Under the pieces are notes generated by a model that worked only from the letters and a program-made list of their open reading frames with translations, made no database searches and was not told where the DNA came from. 27,395 bases of DNA from an uncultured Subdoligranulum sp. (GTDB taxonomy: Bacteria > Bacillota_A > Clostridia > Oscillospirales > Ruminococcaceae): contig NZ_CALADU010000176.1 of assembly GCF_937890665.1 (NCBI RefSeq), forward strand, positions 1-27,395, written 5' to 3'. This document shows positions 6,816 to 13,773 of the stretch, piece by piece (positions within the stretch are counted from its first letter, which is position 1; the number at the start of each line of letters is the position of its first letter). Both the position numbers and the translations under genes were made by a program.

Positions 6816-8030
6816 ATGAGCAAAAAAATCAGTCTGGGCGTAGCCGCTACCATCGCGCTGATCGCAATGGCAGTCACTTTTTCACTTACGATGGTCGTTT
6901 CGATGAACATGTTCAACTCCACCGTTTCCAGTGTCAAAAATAAGGAACGGCAGTACAACAAACTCTCGGAAATTGACCGCTTTGTCCGCGCCAACGAATA
7001 CTTTACCATCAACGAAGATACCCTGAACGATACGCTGGCAGCCGGCTATATGCTGGGCATCAACGATAAATACGCCCGGTACTATAATGCCAAGGCGTAT
7101 AGCGAGATGCAGGCAGTGGAGTCCGGTAAGCTGACGGGGATCGGTGTATCGGTAGTCAACGACCCCTCCTCCGGGTATGCTCGTATCATCCGGGTGTATG
7201 ACGGTTCGCCGGCCAGCGAAAACGGTCTGGAAGCCAGAGGGTTTATCACGGCCATCAACGATGTGTCCACCAAAACCATGACGGACACAGCCACCATTAC
7301 CTCGGCGCTGCTGGGTGAGGAAGGCACTACCACCACCATCACCTATCTGACGCCGGATCGTCAGGAGCAGACGTTGGATCTGGTCCACACCAACTACAAT
7401 ACCCCCACGGTATTCTACCAACTGACGGCGGATACCTGTGGCTATATTCGGATCGATTCTTTTGGCACCGGCACGGCCACCGAGTTCAAAAATGCGGTGG
7501 ACAGTTTGCAGGAGCAAGGGGCAACCTGCTTTGTCTTTGACCTGCGTGACAACACCGGCGACAATCTCAATGCGGCATTGGTGTCGGCAGACTACTGCGT
7601 CCCCTCTGGTCTGATTGCCCAGCAGGAGGACAAGGATGGCAACGTCACCGACCTGCGCATGTCCGATGAAAATGAGATCACCCTGCCGATGGTTTGTCTG
7701 GTAAATGGCAGCACGTCGGGTGGTGCAGAACTGTTTGCCAACGCGCTGAAAAAGATGGCAGGCGCCACACTGGTGGGCACCACCACCGCTGGCAAGGGCG
7801 TGGTGATGAGCGACGCCCAGAGCTTCTCGGACGGTTCTGCCGCCTACATTACGGTAGGGCTGCTGCTGGACAACGAAGGCCAGAGCTGGAACGACAAAGG
7901 TCTGACGCCGGACGTGGATGCCAGCCTGTCGACGGATGAACAGAGCGCTTACTACGACTATACCGTGGATACCGACCCGCAGATCAGCAAGGCCGTCAAT
8001 GCCGCGATGGCGCTGACGGGGCAGGGCTGA
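6816..8030 (+). CDS. S41-family (CtpA/Prc-like) membrane-anchored protein with altered active site
   Basis: The 404-residue protein has an N-terminal membrane anchor (about 7-30), a helical region, a PDZ domain (about 105-185, GIGVSVVND to ITAINDVSTKTMT) and an S41 core. C-terminal processing peptidases use a Ser-Lys dyad plus a Gln four residues after the Lys. In E. coli Prc (S430/K455) and B. subtilis CtpB (S309/K334) Ser and Lys are 25 residues apart. Here Lys327 is kept in TTAGKGVV, but the residue 25 before it is Gly302 (block NGSTSGGAEL, Ser at 299 and 301), and the residue four after it is Met331, not Gln. Either the Ser has shifted by one position or this is an inactive scaffold. AGGAG precedes the start. 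The gene sits in the ftsEX/M23 operon, so a role in controlling envelope hydrolases is plausible. Confidence 0.88.
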   Translation: MSKKISLGVAATIALIAMAVTFSLTMVVSMNMFNSTVSSVKNKERQYNKLSEIDRFVRANEYFTINEDTLNDTLAAGYMLGINDKYARYYNAKAYSEMQAVESGKLTGIGVSVVNDPSSGYARIIRVYDGSPASENGLEARGFITAINDVSTKTMTDTATITSALLGEEGTTTTITYLTPDRQEQTLDLVHTNYNTPTVFYQLTADTCGYIRIDSFGTGTATEFKNAVDSLQEQGATCFVFDLRDNTGDNLNAALVSADYCVPSGLIAQQEDKDGNVTDLRMSDENEITLPMVCLVNGSTSGGAELFANALKKMAGATLVGTTTAGKGVVMSDAQSFSDGSAAYITVGLLLDNEGQSWNDKGLTPDVDASLSTDEQSAYYDYTVDTDPQISKAVNAAMALTGQG

Positions 8031-8048
8031 TCAGAAAGGAAGCAGACT

Positions 8049-8933
8049 GTGCCCAATCTGACTGACCTTTCTACCATCCGCGACCTGTGTGCGCGGTATG
8101 ATTTTGCATTGTCCAAAGGCTTTGGACAGAATTTCATCATCAATCCCGGAATCTGCCCCCGTATTGCGGAAGCTGCGGGGATCGGTCCGGGATGGGGTGT
8201 GCTGGAGATTGGCCCCGGTATTGGGGTACTTACCGAGCAGCTCTGCCAACGAGCCGATCGGGTGGTGTCCATCGAAGTGGACAAACGCCTGCCGCCGCTG
8301 TTGGCCGAAACAATGGCTGGCTATGATAACTTCAAGCTGGTGCTCAACGATGTGCTCAAGGTGGACCCGAAAGCCCTCTTGGCGCAAGAATTTGGCGACA
8401 AGCCGGTGGCGGTCTGTGCCAACTTGCCCTACTACATCACCAGCCCGATTCTCATGCGTCTGTTGGAGGAAAAACTCCCCATTCGCAACATTACCGTCAT
8501 GGTGCAAAAGGAAGCCGCACAGCGCCTCTGTGCGGCGCCCGGCACGCGGGAGGCGGGGGCAATCAGCTATGCTGTGGCCTATTACGCCCAGCCCAAGCTG
8601 CTCTTCACGGTTCAGCCGGGCAGTTTTTATCCGGCCCCTAACGTCACCAGTGCGGTGATTCGGCTGGATGTGCGGCAGCAGCCGCCGGTGGAACTGCCGG
8701 TCGAACAGGAACCCGCCTACTTTGCTCTGATTCGTGCAGCCTTTTCCCAGCGGCGCAAAACGGCAACCAATGCAATCGCCAATGGACTGCATCGTCCCAA
8801 GGCAGAAGTCCTTGCGGCGCTGCAAGCCGCAGGGCTGGACCAGCGTGCTCGACCCGAGCAACTGACGCTGCAGGATTACGGCGCTCTGTTGGAAGCGCTT
8901 TCTGGCATTGACAAGACCTCGCCAATGTGCTAA
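8049..8933 (+). CDS. rsmA: 16S rRNA adenine dimethyltransferase RsmA (KsgA)
   Basis: Dimethylates two adjacent adenines near the 3' end of 16S rRNA late in 30S assembly. The 294-residue protein has the family's N-terminal FALSKGFGQNFIIN, SAM-binding motif EIGPGIG (53-59), motif IV NLPYYITSP (from 125), FYPAPNVTSAVIRL, and a C-terminal helical domain with AAFSQRRKT. The start is GTG at 8049, supported by AAAGGAAG upstream and the proper position of the N-terminal motif. It lies 18 bases after the S41 gene. Its last codons and stop double as the promoter of the tRNA gene that follows. Confidence 0.96.
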   Translation: MPNLTDLSTIRDLCARYDFALSKGFGQNFIINPGICPRIAEAAGIGPGWGVLEIGPGIGVLTEQLCQRADRVVSIEVDKRLPPLLAETMAGYDNFKLVLNDVLKVDPKALLAQEFGDKPVAVCANLPYYITSPILMRLLEEKLPIRNITVMVQKEAAQRLCAAPGTREAGAISYAVAYYAQPKLLFTVQPGSFYPAPNVTSAVIRLDVRQQPPVELPVEQEPAYFALIRAAFSQRRKTATNAIANGLHRPKAEVLAALQAAGLDQRARPEQLTLQDYGALLEALSGIDKTSPMC

Positions 8934-8936
8934 ACT
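8908..8936 (+). promoter_or_regulatory. Promoter of tRNA-Thr inside the 3' end of rsmA
   Basis: A perfect TTGACA (8908-8913) is followed by 17 bases and TAAACT (8931-8936), with a TGC extended -10 motif before it. The -10 box overlaps the rsmA stop codon. The predicted start near 8943 is only about 5 bases before the tRNA, which gives a very short leader. Confidence 0.65.
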
Positions 8937-8947
8937 AATTTAGTCCC

Positions 8948-9023
8948 GCTAGTATAGCACAATTGGCAGTGCAGCTGATTTGTAATCAGCAGGTTGCAGG
9001 TTCGATTCCTGTTACTAGCTCCA
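8948..9023 (+). tRNA. tRNA-Thr (anticodon UGU)
   Basis: A full cloverleaf of 76 bases can be drawn. The acceptor stem GCTAGTA pairs with TACTAGC (9013-9019) over 7 bp. The D arm is GCAC/GTGC. The anticodon stem is GCTGA/TCAGC with loop TTTGTAA, giving anticodon TGT at 8981-8983. The variable loop has 5 bases. The T arm is GCAGG/CCTGT with loop TTCGATT. The discriminator is T and the 3' CCA is encoded. It reads ACA and, by wobble, other ACN threonine codons. It has its own promoter and terminator. Confidence 0.96.
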
Positions 9024-9029
9024 AAGAAA

Positions 9030-9063
9030 AGCCCCCGGTGTGGATTCACACCGGGGGCTTTTT
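9030..9063. terminator. Strong two-way terminator between tRNA-Thr and asnA
   Basis: AGCCCCCGGTGTG (9030-9042) and CACACCGGGGGCT (9047-9059) form a perfect 13-bp stem with loop GATT, followed by TTTTT. On the - strand the stem is followed by TTTTCTTT, so it can also end the converging asnA transcript. Confidence 0.92.
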
Positions 9064-9078
9064 ATGGTCTTTTCAAGC

Positions 9079-10089
9079 TTACAGCAGTTCTACGCCGGCT
9101 TCATGGCAGGCGTTCACCGTTTCGTCGTCCCACAGGCTAACCTGTACTTCGCCTACGTGGACTTTTCCTAAAAGCAGCATGCACAAGCGGCTCTGTCCAA
9201 TACCGCCTCCCATCGTCAAAGGCAGGGTGCCGTCCAGCAGCATTTTGTGGAAGGGCAGCTCAGCGCGCTGGGGGCAGCCGGCTTCGGCCAACTGACGGCG
9301 CATGGCATCAGCGTCTACGCGAATGCCCATGCTAGACAACTCCAAGGCGCAGCCCAGCGGTTTGTGCCAGAACAGAATGTCGCAGTTCAGTGTCCAGTCG
9401 TCATAGTCGGGGGCACGGCCATCGTGGGGCTTGCCGCTTCTCAGCTTGCCGCCAATCTGCTGGATGCAGGTGGTGCCATGCTCTTTGGCAAAGGCGTTTT
9501 CCCGCTCTTTGGGCGTTAAATCGGGGTACAAATCCTCCAACTCCTGTGTGGTGATGAAGGTGACTTCCCGGGTCAGATGGACCTTTTTCAGGGCAGGGAA
9601 CTTCCAACGCAGCTCATCGGAGGTGGCACACACCGCATCCACGATGTCCCGCACGGTGTCCTGCAAAAAGGCGGTGGTGCGCTGGCGGGCGGTGATCACC
9701 CGCTCCCAGTCCCACTGGTCGACGTAGATGCTGTGCAGGTTGTCCAGCTCTTCATCCCGGCGAACCGCGTTCATGTCGGTTACCAAGCCCTGACCGGGGC
9801 GGAAACCGTACTTGTACAAGGCGTAACGCTTCCATTTGGCAAGGCTGTGTACGATTTCGGCTTGCCCATCCAGACAAGGAACGTCAAAAGCCACCGGGCG
9901 CTCCACACCATTCAGGTCGTCGTTTAGACCGCTGCCGTGGAGCACAAAGAGGGGAGCGGTTACCCGCTTGAGATGCAATGCAAGGCAGAGTTTTTCCTGA
10001 AAAATCGTCTTAATCAGGCCGATGGCTTTCTGGGTATCGTACAGCCCCAGAAGGCTTTTATAGTTTTCGGGAATACGAACAGAACTCAT
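9079..10089 (-). CDS. asnA: Aspartate-ammonia ligase (asparagine synthetase A)
   Basis: Makes asparagine from aspartate, ammonia and ATP. It is an ammonia-dependent enzyme related to class II aminoacyl-tRNA synthetases. The 336-residue protein is full length for AsnA (about 330). Landmarks are the N-terminal IPENYKSLLGLYDTQKAI, FVLHGSGLNDDLNGVERPV, AEIVHSLAKWKRYAL, the class II-like core RTTAFLQDTV, ELSSMGIRVDADAM, and the C-terminal GGGIGQSRLCMLLL. AGAAGGAG lies about 12 bases ahead of the ATG. The gene follows the ABC exporter pair by 41 bases on the same strand with no terminator between, so it is probably transcribed from the exporter promoter. I see no T-box leader. Confidence 0.95.
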   Translation of the reverse strand: MSSVRIPENYKSLLGLYDTQKAIGLIKTIFQEKLCLALHLKRVTAPLFVLHGSGLNDDLNGVERPVAFDVPCLDGQAEIVHSLAKWKRYALYKYGFRPGQGLVTDMNAVRRDEELDNLHSIYVDQWDWERVITARQRTTAFLQDTVRDIVDAVCATSDELRWKFPALKKVHLTREVTFITTQELEDLYPDLTPKERENAFAKEHGTTCIQQIGGKLRSGKPHDGRAPDYDDWTLNCDILFWHKPLGCALELSSMGIRVDADAMRRQLAEAGCPQRAELPFHKMLLDGTLPLTMGGGIGQSRLCMLLLGKVHVGEVQVSLWDDETVNACHEAGVELL

Positions 10090-10130
10090 GGAAAATACAC
10101 ACTCCTTCTACAAGTATGGGGGATAGGGGG

Positions 10131-11882
10131 CTATGCTTTAGCAAACTGGCTCTCGTATAGCTGGGCATAGAAGCCGCCTTTGGCCAGCAGGCTGTCGTGG
10201 GTGCCCCGTTCGATGATGTTGCCGGCTTTCATAACGAGAATCTGGTCGGCGTTTTTGATGGTGGACAGGCGATGGGCCACAATAAAACTGGTGCGGCCTT
10301 TCATCAATTCCTCAAAAGCATCTTGGACCAGCACTTCGGTACGGGTATCGATGCTGGAGGTTGCCTCATCCAATATCAGGATGGGCGGGCGCCGCAGCAT
10401 GACCCGGGCGATGCAGAGTAACTGCCGTTGTCCCTGACTGATGTTGCCGCCATCCTCGGCTACCACCGTGTCGTAACCGTTGGGCAGGCGGCAGATAAAG
10501 CTGTGGGCCCGCGCCCGCTTAGCAGCATCGATGATTTCTTCCCGGGTGGCGTCCGGTTTGCCGTAGGCAATATTCTCGGCGATGGTGCCGGATTTAAGCC
10601 AAGTCTCCTGCAATACCATACCCAGATTGGCCCGCAGGCTGTCCCGGGTAACGGTATCGATGGAATGACCATCCACTTTCAGGCATCCACCGTTGATCTC
10701 ATAGAAACGCATCAGCAGATTGACAAGGGTGGTCTTGCCGCAGCCGGTAGGCCCTACCAGTGCAATGCGCTGCCCGGGCCAGACCCGCAGGTTCATATCC
10801 TCAATCAGCGGTACATCGGGAACATAGCGGAACTTTACATGCTCAAATTCCACGCTTCCGGCGCCCATCGGCAGTTCCACTGCGCCGGGCGCATCGGGCA
10901 CGATGGGGGTCTCATCAATCAGATCAAAGACCCGCTGTGCACAAGCCAAGGCATTCTGCAATTCGGTCATAACGTCCGAGATGTCGTTGAAAGGCTTGGT
11001 GTACTGGTTGGCGTAGTTGAGAAAAACCGAAAGTTCACCAACCGTCAGACTGCCCGCAATGGCGGCAAAGGCACCCAACACGCCCACGGCTGCATACACC
11101 AGCGCATTGACAAAGCGAGTGCAGGGGTTGGTCAGTGAAGAAAAGAAGACTGCCCGTACACCGCATTTTTGAAGATCCAGATTGACCCGGTCAAAGCGTG
11201 CCTCGGCGCGGCTTTCATACCCGAAAGCACGCACCACATGTTCGTTGCCCACCAGCTCTTCCACAAGGCTGGTCAGTTCAGCGCGGGTCTCGCTCTGCAC
11301 CTTGAACATCGAATAGGTGTGGGTTGCAATAAAGCGGGCTACAAAGATGGAGAAGGGCGTCAATGCCACTACCACCAAGGCAATGCGCCAATCGATATAC
11401 AGCATAACACCCAGTGTGCCCAGAATGGTCAACACACCGGTGAATAGTTGGGTGACCCCCATCAACAAGCCGTCGCTGAACTGCTCTACGTCGGTGGTGA
11501 TGCGGCTGATGGCATCACCGGGACGATGGGCGTCCATATATTTTAGCGGAAGAATTTCCAACTGCTGAAAGGCTTGGATCCGAATATCCCGTACCACCTG
11601 AAAGGTGATGCGGTTGTTGACGACATTCATCAGCCACTGGGCCACCGCCGTGCAGAGAATGGTAGCGGCCATGGCTACCGCCAATTTGCCCAGCCCGGCA
11701 AAGTCTACCTGTCCGGGACCAAGGATAAGGTCTACTGCCTTGCCGGAAATGACCGGAGCCAGCAGGGTGGTGAATACCGTAAGAACGGCCAAAGTTAAGG
11801 TCAGAACCACAGAACCGGTATAGGGGCGGATGAGAGCCAGAACCCGTCGAATGGTAGAGCGGTTGAGTTTTGTCTTGCTCAT
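10131..11882 (-). CDS. Heterodimeric ABC exporter, subunit with catalytic Glu (second gene)
   Basis: A 583-residue half-transporter: six membrane helices (about 20-310) fused to an ATPase domain. Walker A GPTGCGKTT, Walker B ILILDEATSS with catalytic Glu506, and switch His537 (VAHRLS) are intact. The signature motif is altered from LSGGQ to ISQGQ (Gln483). That motif faces the ATP site of the partner subunit, which itself lacks the catalytic Glu, so together they form the degenerate site of a BmrCD/TM287-288-type heterodimer. I chose ATG 11882, which forms an ATGA overlap with the upstream gene and has GGAGGTGG ahead of it. An upstream in-frame ATG at 11924 lies inside the previous gene. The likely role is drug, lipid or peptide export; the substrate is unknown. 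Confidence 0.93.
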   Translation of the reverse strand: MSKTKLNRSTIRRVLALIRPYTGSVVLTLTLAVLTVFTTLLAPVISGKAVDLILGPGQVDFAGLGKLAVAMAATILCTAVAQWLMNVVNNRITFQVVRDIRIQAFQQLEILPLKYMDAHRPGDAISRITTDVEQFSDGLLMGVTQLFTGVLTILGTLGVMLYIDWRIALVVVALTPFSIFVARFIATHTYSMFKVQSETRAELTSLVEELVGNEHVVRAFGYESRAEARFDRVNLDLQKCGVRAVFFSSLTNPCTRFVNALVYAAVGVLGAFAAIAGSLTVGELSVFLNYANQYTKPFNDISDVMTELQNALACAQRVFDLIDETPIVPDAPGAVELPMGAGSVEFEHVKFRYVPDVPLIEDMNLRVWPGQRIALVGPTGCGKTTLVNLLMRFYEINGGCLKVDGHSIDTVTRDSLRANLGMVLQETWLKSGTIAENIAYGKPDATREEIIDAAKRARAHSFICRLPNGYDTVVAEDGGNISQGQRQLLCIARVMLRRPPILILDEATSSIDTRTEVLVQDAFEELMKGRTSFIVAHRLSTIKNADQILVMKAGNIIERGTHDSLLAKGGFYAQLYESQFAKA

Positions 11883-13618
11883 AGGGTTTTGGCCACCTCC
11901 TCCTTGCTCAGCTGGCTGAGACAAATTTCGCGGTAGACATCGCAGTTGTGCAGCAGGTCGGCGTGGGGGGCATCGCCTACCAAGGCACCGTCATCCAACA
12001 CCAGAATGTGGTCGGCGCGCTGTACGCTGGCTGCCCGCTGAGAAACGATGAATACAGTCATACCTTGCGTCTTTTCCTTCAAGGCTTTGCGCAGGGCAGC
12101 GTCAGTAGCAAAGTCCAGCGCCGAGGCACTGTCGTCCAGAATCAAAATTTTGGGTTTCGGGACCAAAGCACGGGCGATGGTCAAACGCTGCCGTTGTCCG
12201 CCGGAAAAGTTTCGTCCGGCGGTTTCCACCAGCTCGTCCAGCTGACCGGGTTTGCTGCGCACAAAATCGGCAGCCTGTGCAATCTCCAAGGCAGTCCAAA
12301 TTTCTTTATCGGTAGCTTGCGGTGCGGCCCACCGCATATTGTCACGAATGGTACCGGTGAACAGCATGGCCTGCTGGGGCACGATTTCAATGAGTCGTCG
12401 CAGTTGGGCAAACCCATACTGCCGAATGTCCTGCCCGAATAAGTGAACCGAGCCGGTTTCGGCATCGTAGAAGCGGGCCACCAGATCGATCAAGGTGGTT
12501 TTGCCGCTGCCTGTACCGCCAATTACGCCGATGGTCTCGCCGGGTTGCGCGGCAAAGGAAATGTCCGTCAGGCTGGGGGCGCCAGCCCCCCGATAGGTGA
12601 AGGTCACGTGGTCAAAGGCCACTGCGGGACTGTGAGGCTGCGCAGGCAGCTCGGCGGTGCCGGGGTCAGGCATAGAGGTTTTGGTGTTGAGAATCTCGTT
12701 GACGCGCAGCCCGCTGGCCAAGGCGCGGGTTACCGAAATGACAAGATCCGCCAGCCGCAGAAGACTCAGCAGGATCTGGCTCATATAATTGATAAGGGCG
12801 ATAACCTCACCTTGGGTCAACGAGCCGGTGTTGACCTCCCGTCCGCCCAACAGCAGCAGGGCAACCACCGTCAGATTGACCACCAGATAGGTCAGCGGAT
12901 TCATCATGGCTGAAATTCGTCCGGCTTTGAGCTGGATCGATTTCAGATGATCGTTGGTTTCCACAAAGGTGGCCAGCTCATCTGCCTGCCGGGCAAAGGC
13001 GCGGACCACACGGGCACCCACATAATTCTCTCGGGTAAGCAGGGTGACCCGGTCCAGTCCGTTTTGTGCCTGATGGTAGATAGGCACTGTCGCCCGCATG
13101 ATAAGCCAGATGATCAGCGAGATGATCACGGTGGCGGTCACGAACAAAAGGGTCAGGTGCGGGCTGATGGAAAATGCCATGATAAGCGCACCAATGACGA
13201 TAAAGGGAGAACGCAGCAGCAGACGGAGCGTTAGGTTGACGCCGTTTTGCACCTGATTGATGTCGCTGGTCATGCGGGTTACCAGCGTAGGGGTTCCGAT
13301 GCCGTCCAACTCGCTGTAACTCAGGGTATCGATATGACGGAACAGGTCTTTGCGCAAGGCGGTTCCGAAGCCCAACGCCGCTTTGGCAGAAAAGTACTGA
13401 GCCGTCAAGCTGCAGGTCAGTCCGATGACCGCCAACAATACCAGTAGGCCGCACCGCTGCCAGATAAAGACGGTATCGGCGTTCTTGATGCCGGTATCGA
13501 TAATGCTGGCCACCACCAACGGTACGAACAACTCGAAACAGGCTTCCAGCATTTTAAACAGCGGCGCCAACAGGGCTTGCTTTTCGTAGCCCCGGATGTA
13601 GCGCAACAGTTTATGCAT
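11879..13618 (-). CDS. Heterodimeric ABC exporter, subunit with degenerate ATP site (first gene)
   Basis: A 579-residue half-transporter with six N-terminal membrane helices and a C-terminal ATPase domain. Walker A GGTGSGKTT (367-375) and signature FSGGQRQRL (Ser472) are normal. Walker B reads ILILDD, so the catalytic Glu is Asp496, and the switch His is Gln527 (VSQRAAS). These two changes mark the non-hydrolysing site typical of asymmetric heterodimeric exporters. The opening MHKLLRYIRGYEKQALLAPLFK is typical of this subunit class. ATG 13618 is preferred, with GGGGTGG 8 bases upstream. An in-frame GTG at 13630 would add four residues. It overlaps the second subunit by 4 bases, ensuring paired synthesis. 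Confidence 0.93.
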   Translation of the reverse strand: MHKLLRYIRGYEKQALLAPLFKMLEACFELFVPLVVASIIDTGIKNADTVFIWQRCGLLVLLAVIGLTCSLTAQYFSAKAALGFGTALRKDLFRHIDTLSYSELDGIGTPTLVTRMTSDINQVQNGVNLTLRLLLRSPFIVIGALIMAFSISPHLTLLFVTATVIISLIIWLIMRATVPIYHQAQNGLDRVTLLTRENYVGARVVRAFARQADELATFVETNDHLKSIQLKAGRISAMMNPLTYLVVNLTVVALLLLGGREVNTGSLTQGEVIALINYMSQILLSLLRLADLVISVTRALASGLRVNEILNTKTSMPDPGTAELPAQPHSPAVAFDHVTFTYRGAGAPSLTDISFAAQPGETIGVIGGTGSGKTTLIDLVARFYDAETGSVHLFGQDIRQYGFAQLRRLIEIVPQQAMLFTGTIRDNMRWAAPQATDKEIWTALEIAQAADFVRSKPGQLDELVETAGRNFSGGQRQRLTIARALVPKPKILILDDSASALDFATDAALRKALKEKTQGMTVFIVSQRAASVQRADHILVLDDGALVGDAPHADLLHNCDVYREICLSQLSKEEVAKTL

Positions 13619-13663
13619 TGATAAAACCACCCCATTTGTTCAGCTTTTGACATTATAACTTTT

Positions 13664-13692
13664 AGTATAGCACAGTCTAAACCATTTGTCAT
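13664..13692 (-). promoter_or_regulatory. Promoter of the ABC exporter-asnA operon
   Basis: On the - strand, ATGACA (13692-13687) is followed by 17 bases and TATACT (13669-13664), with TGC before the -10 box (extended -10). Transcription should start near 13657, about 39 bases before the first ATG. Confidence 0.7.
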
Positions 13693-13703
13693 GGCAGGAT
13701 TTG

Positions 13704-13716
13704 CCTCGATTCGAGG
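13704..13716. promoter_or_regulatory. 13-bp palindrome in the exporter/clp divergent region
   Basis: CCTCGA-T-TCGAGG is a perfect 6+1+6 inverted repeat. It lies 12 bases upstream of the -35 box of the exporter operon and about 58 bases before the clp gene. It has no T tract and is too short to be a terminator, so a regulator binding site is the more likely reading. It does not match CtsR or HrcA operators as I know them. Confidence 0.35.
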
Positions 13717-13721
13717 ATTAT

Positions 13722-13752
13722 TTGCGCGGCAGACGCCTATACTTGCTATAAG
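13722..13752 (+). promoter_or_regulatory. Candidate extended -10 promoter of the clp gene
   Basis: TGC-TATAAG (13744-13752) is a good extended -10 element. The only -35-like box is TTGCGC (13722-13727) with a long 19-base spacer. Transcription would start near 13759, close to the ribosome site GGGGAGG. That leader looks too short, so the alternative -10 TATACT at 13738-13743 may be used instead. Confidence 0.35.
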
Positions 13753-13773
13753 ATCATATGGGGAGGCACAAGG

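Noticed and set aside
10428..11138. 236-codon + strand frame opposite the ABC exporter
   Set aside because: Antisense to the membrane and ATPase domains of a clear transporter gene; no motif or ribosome site.
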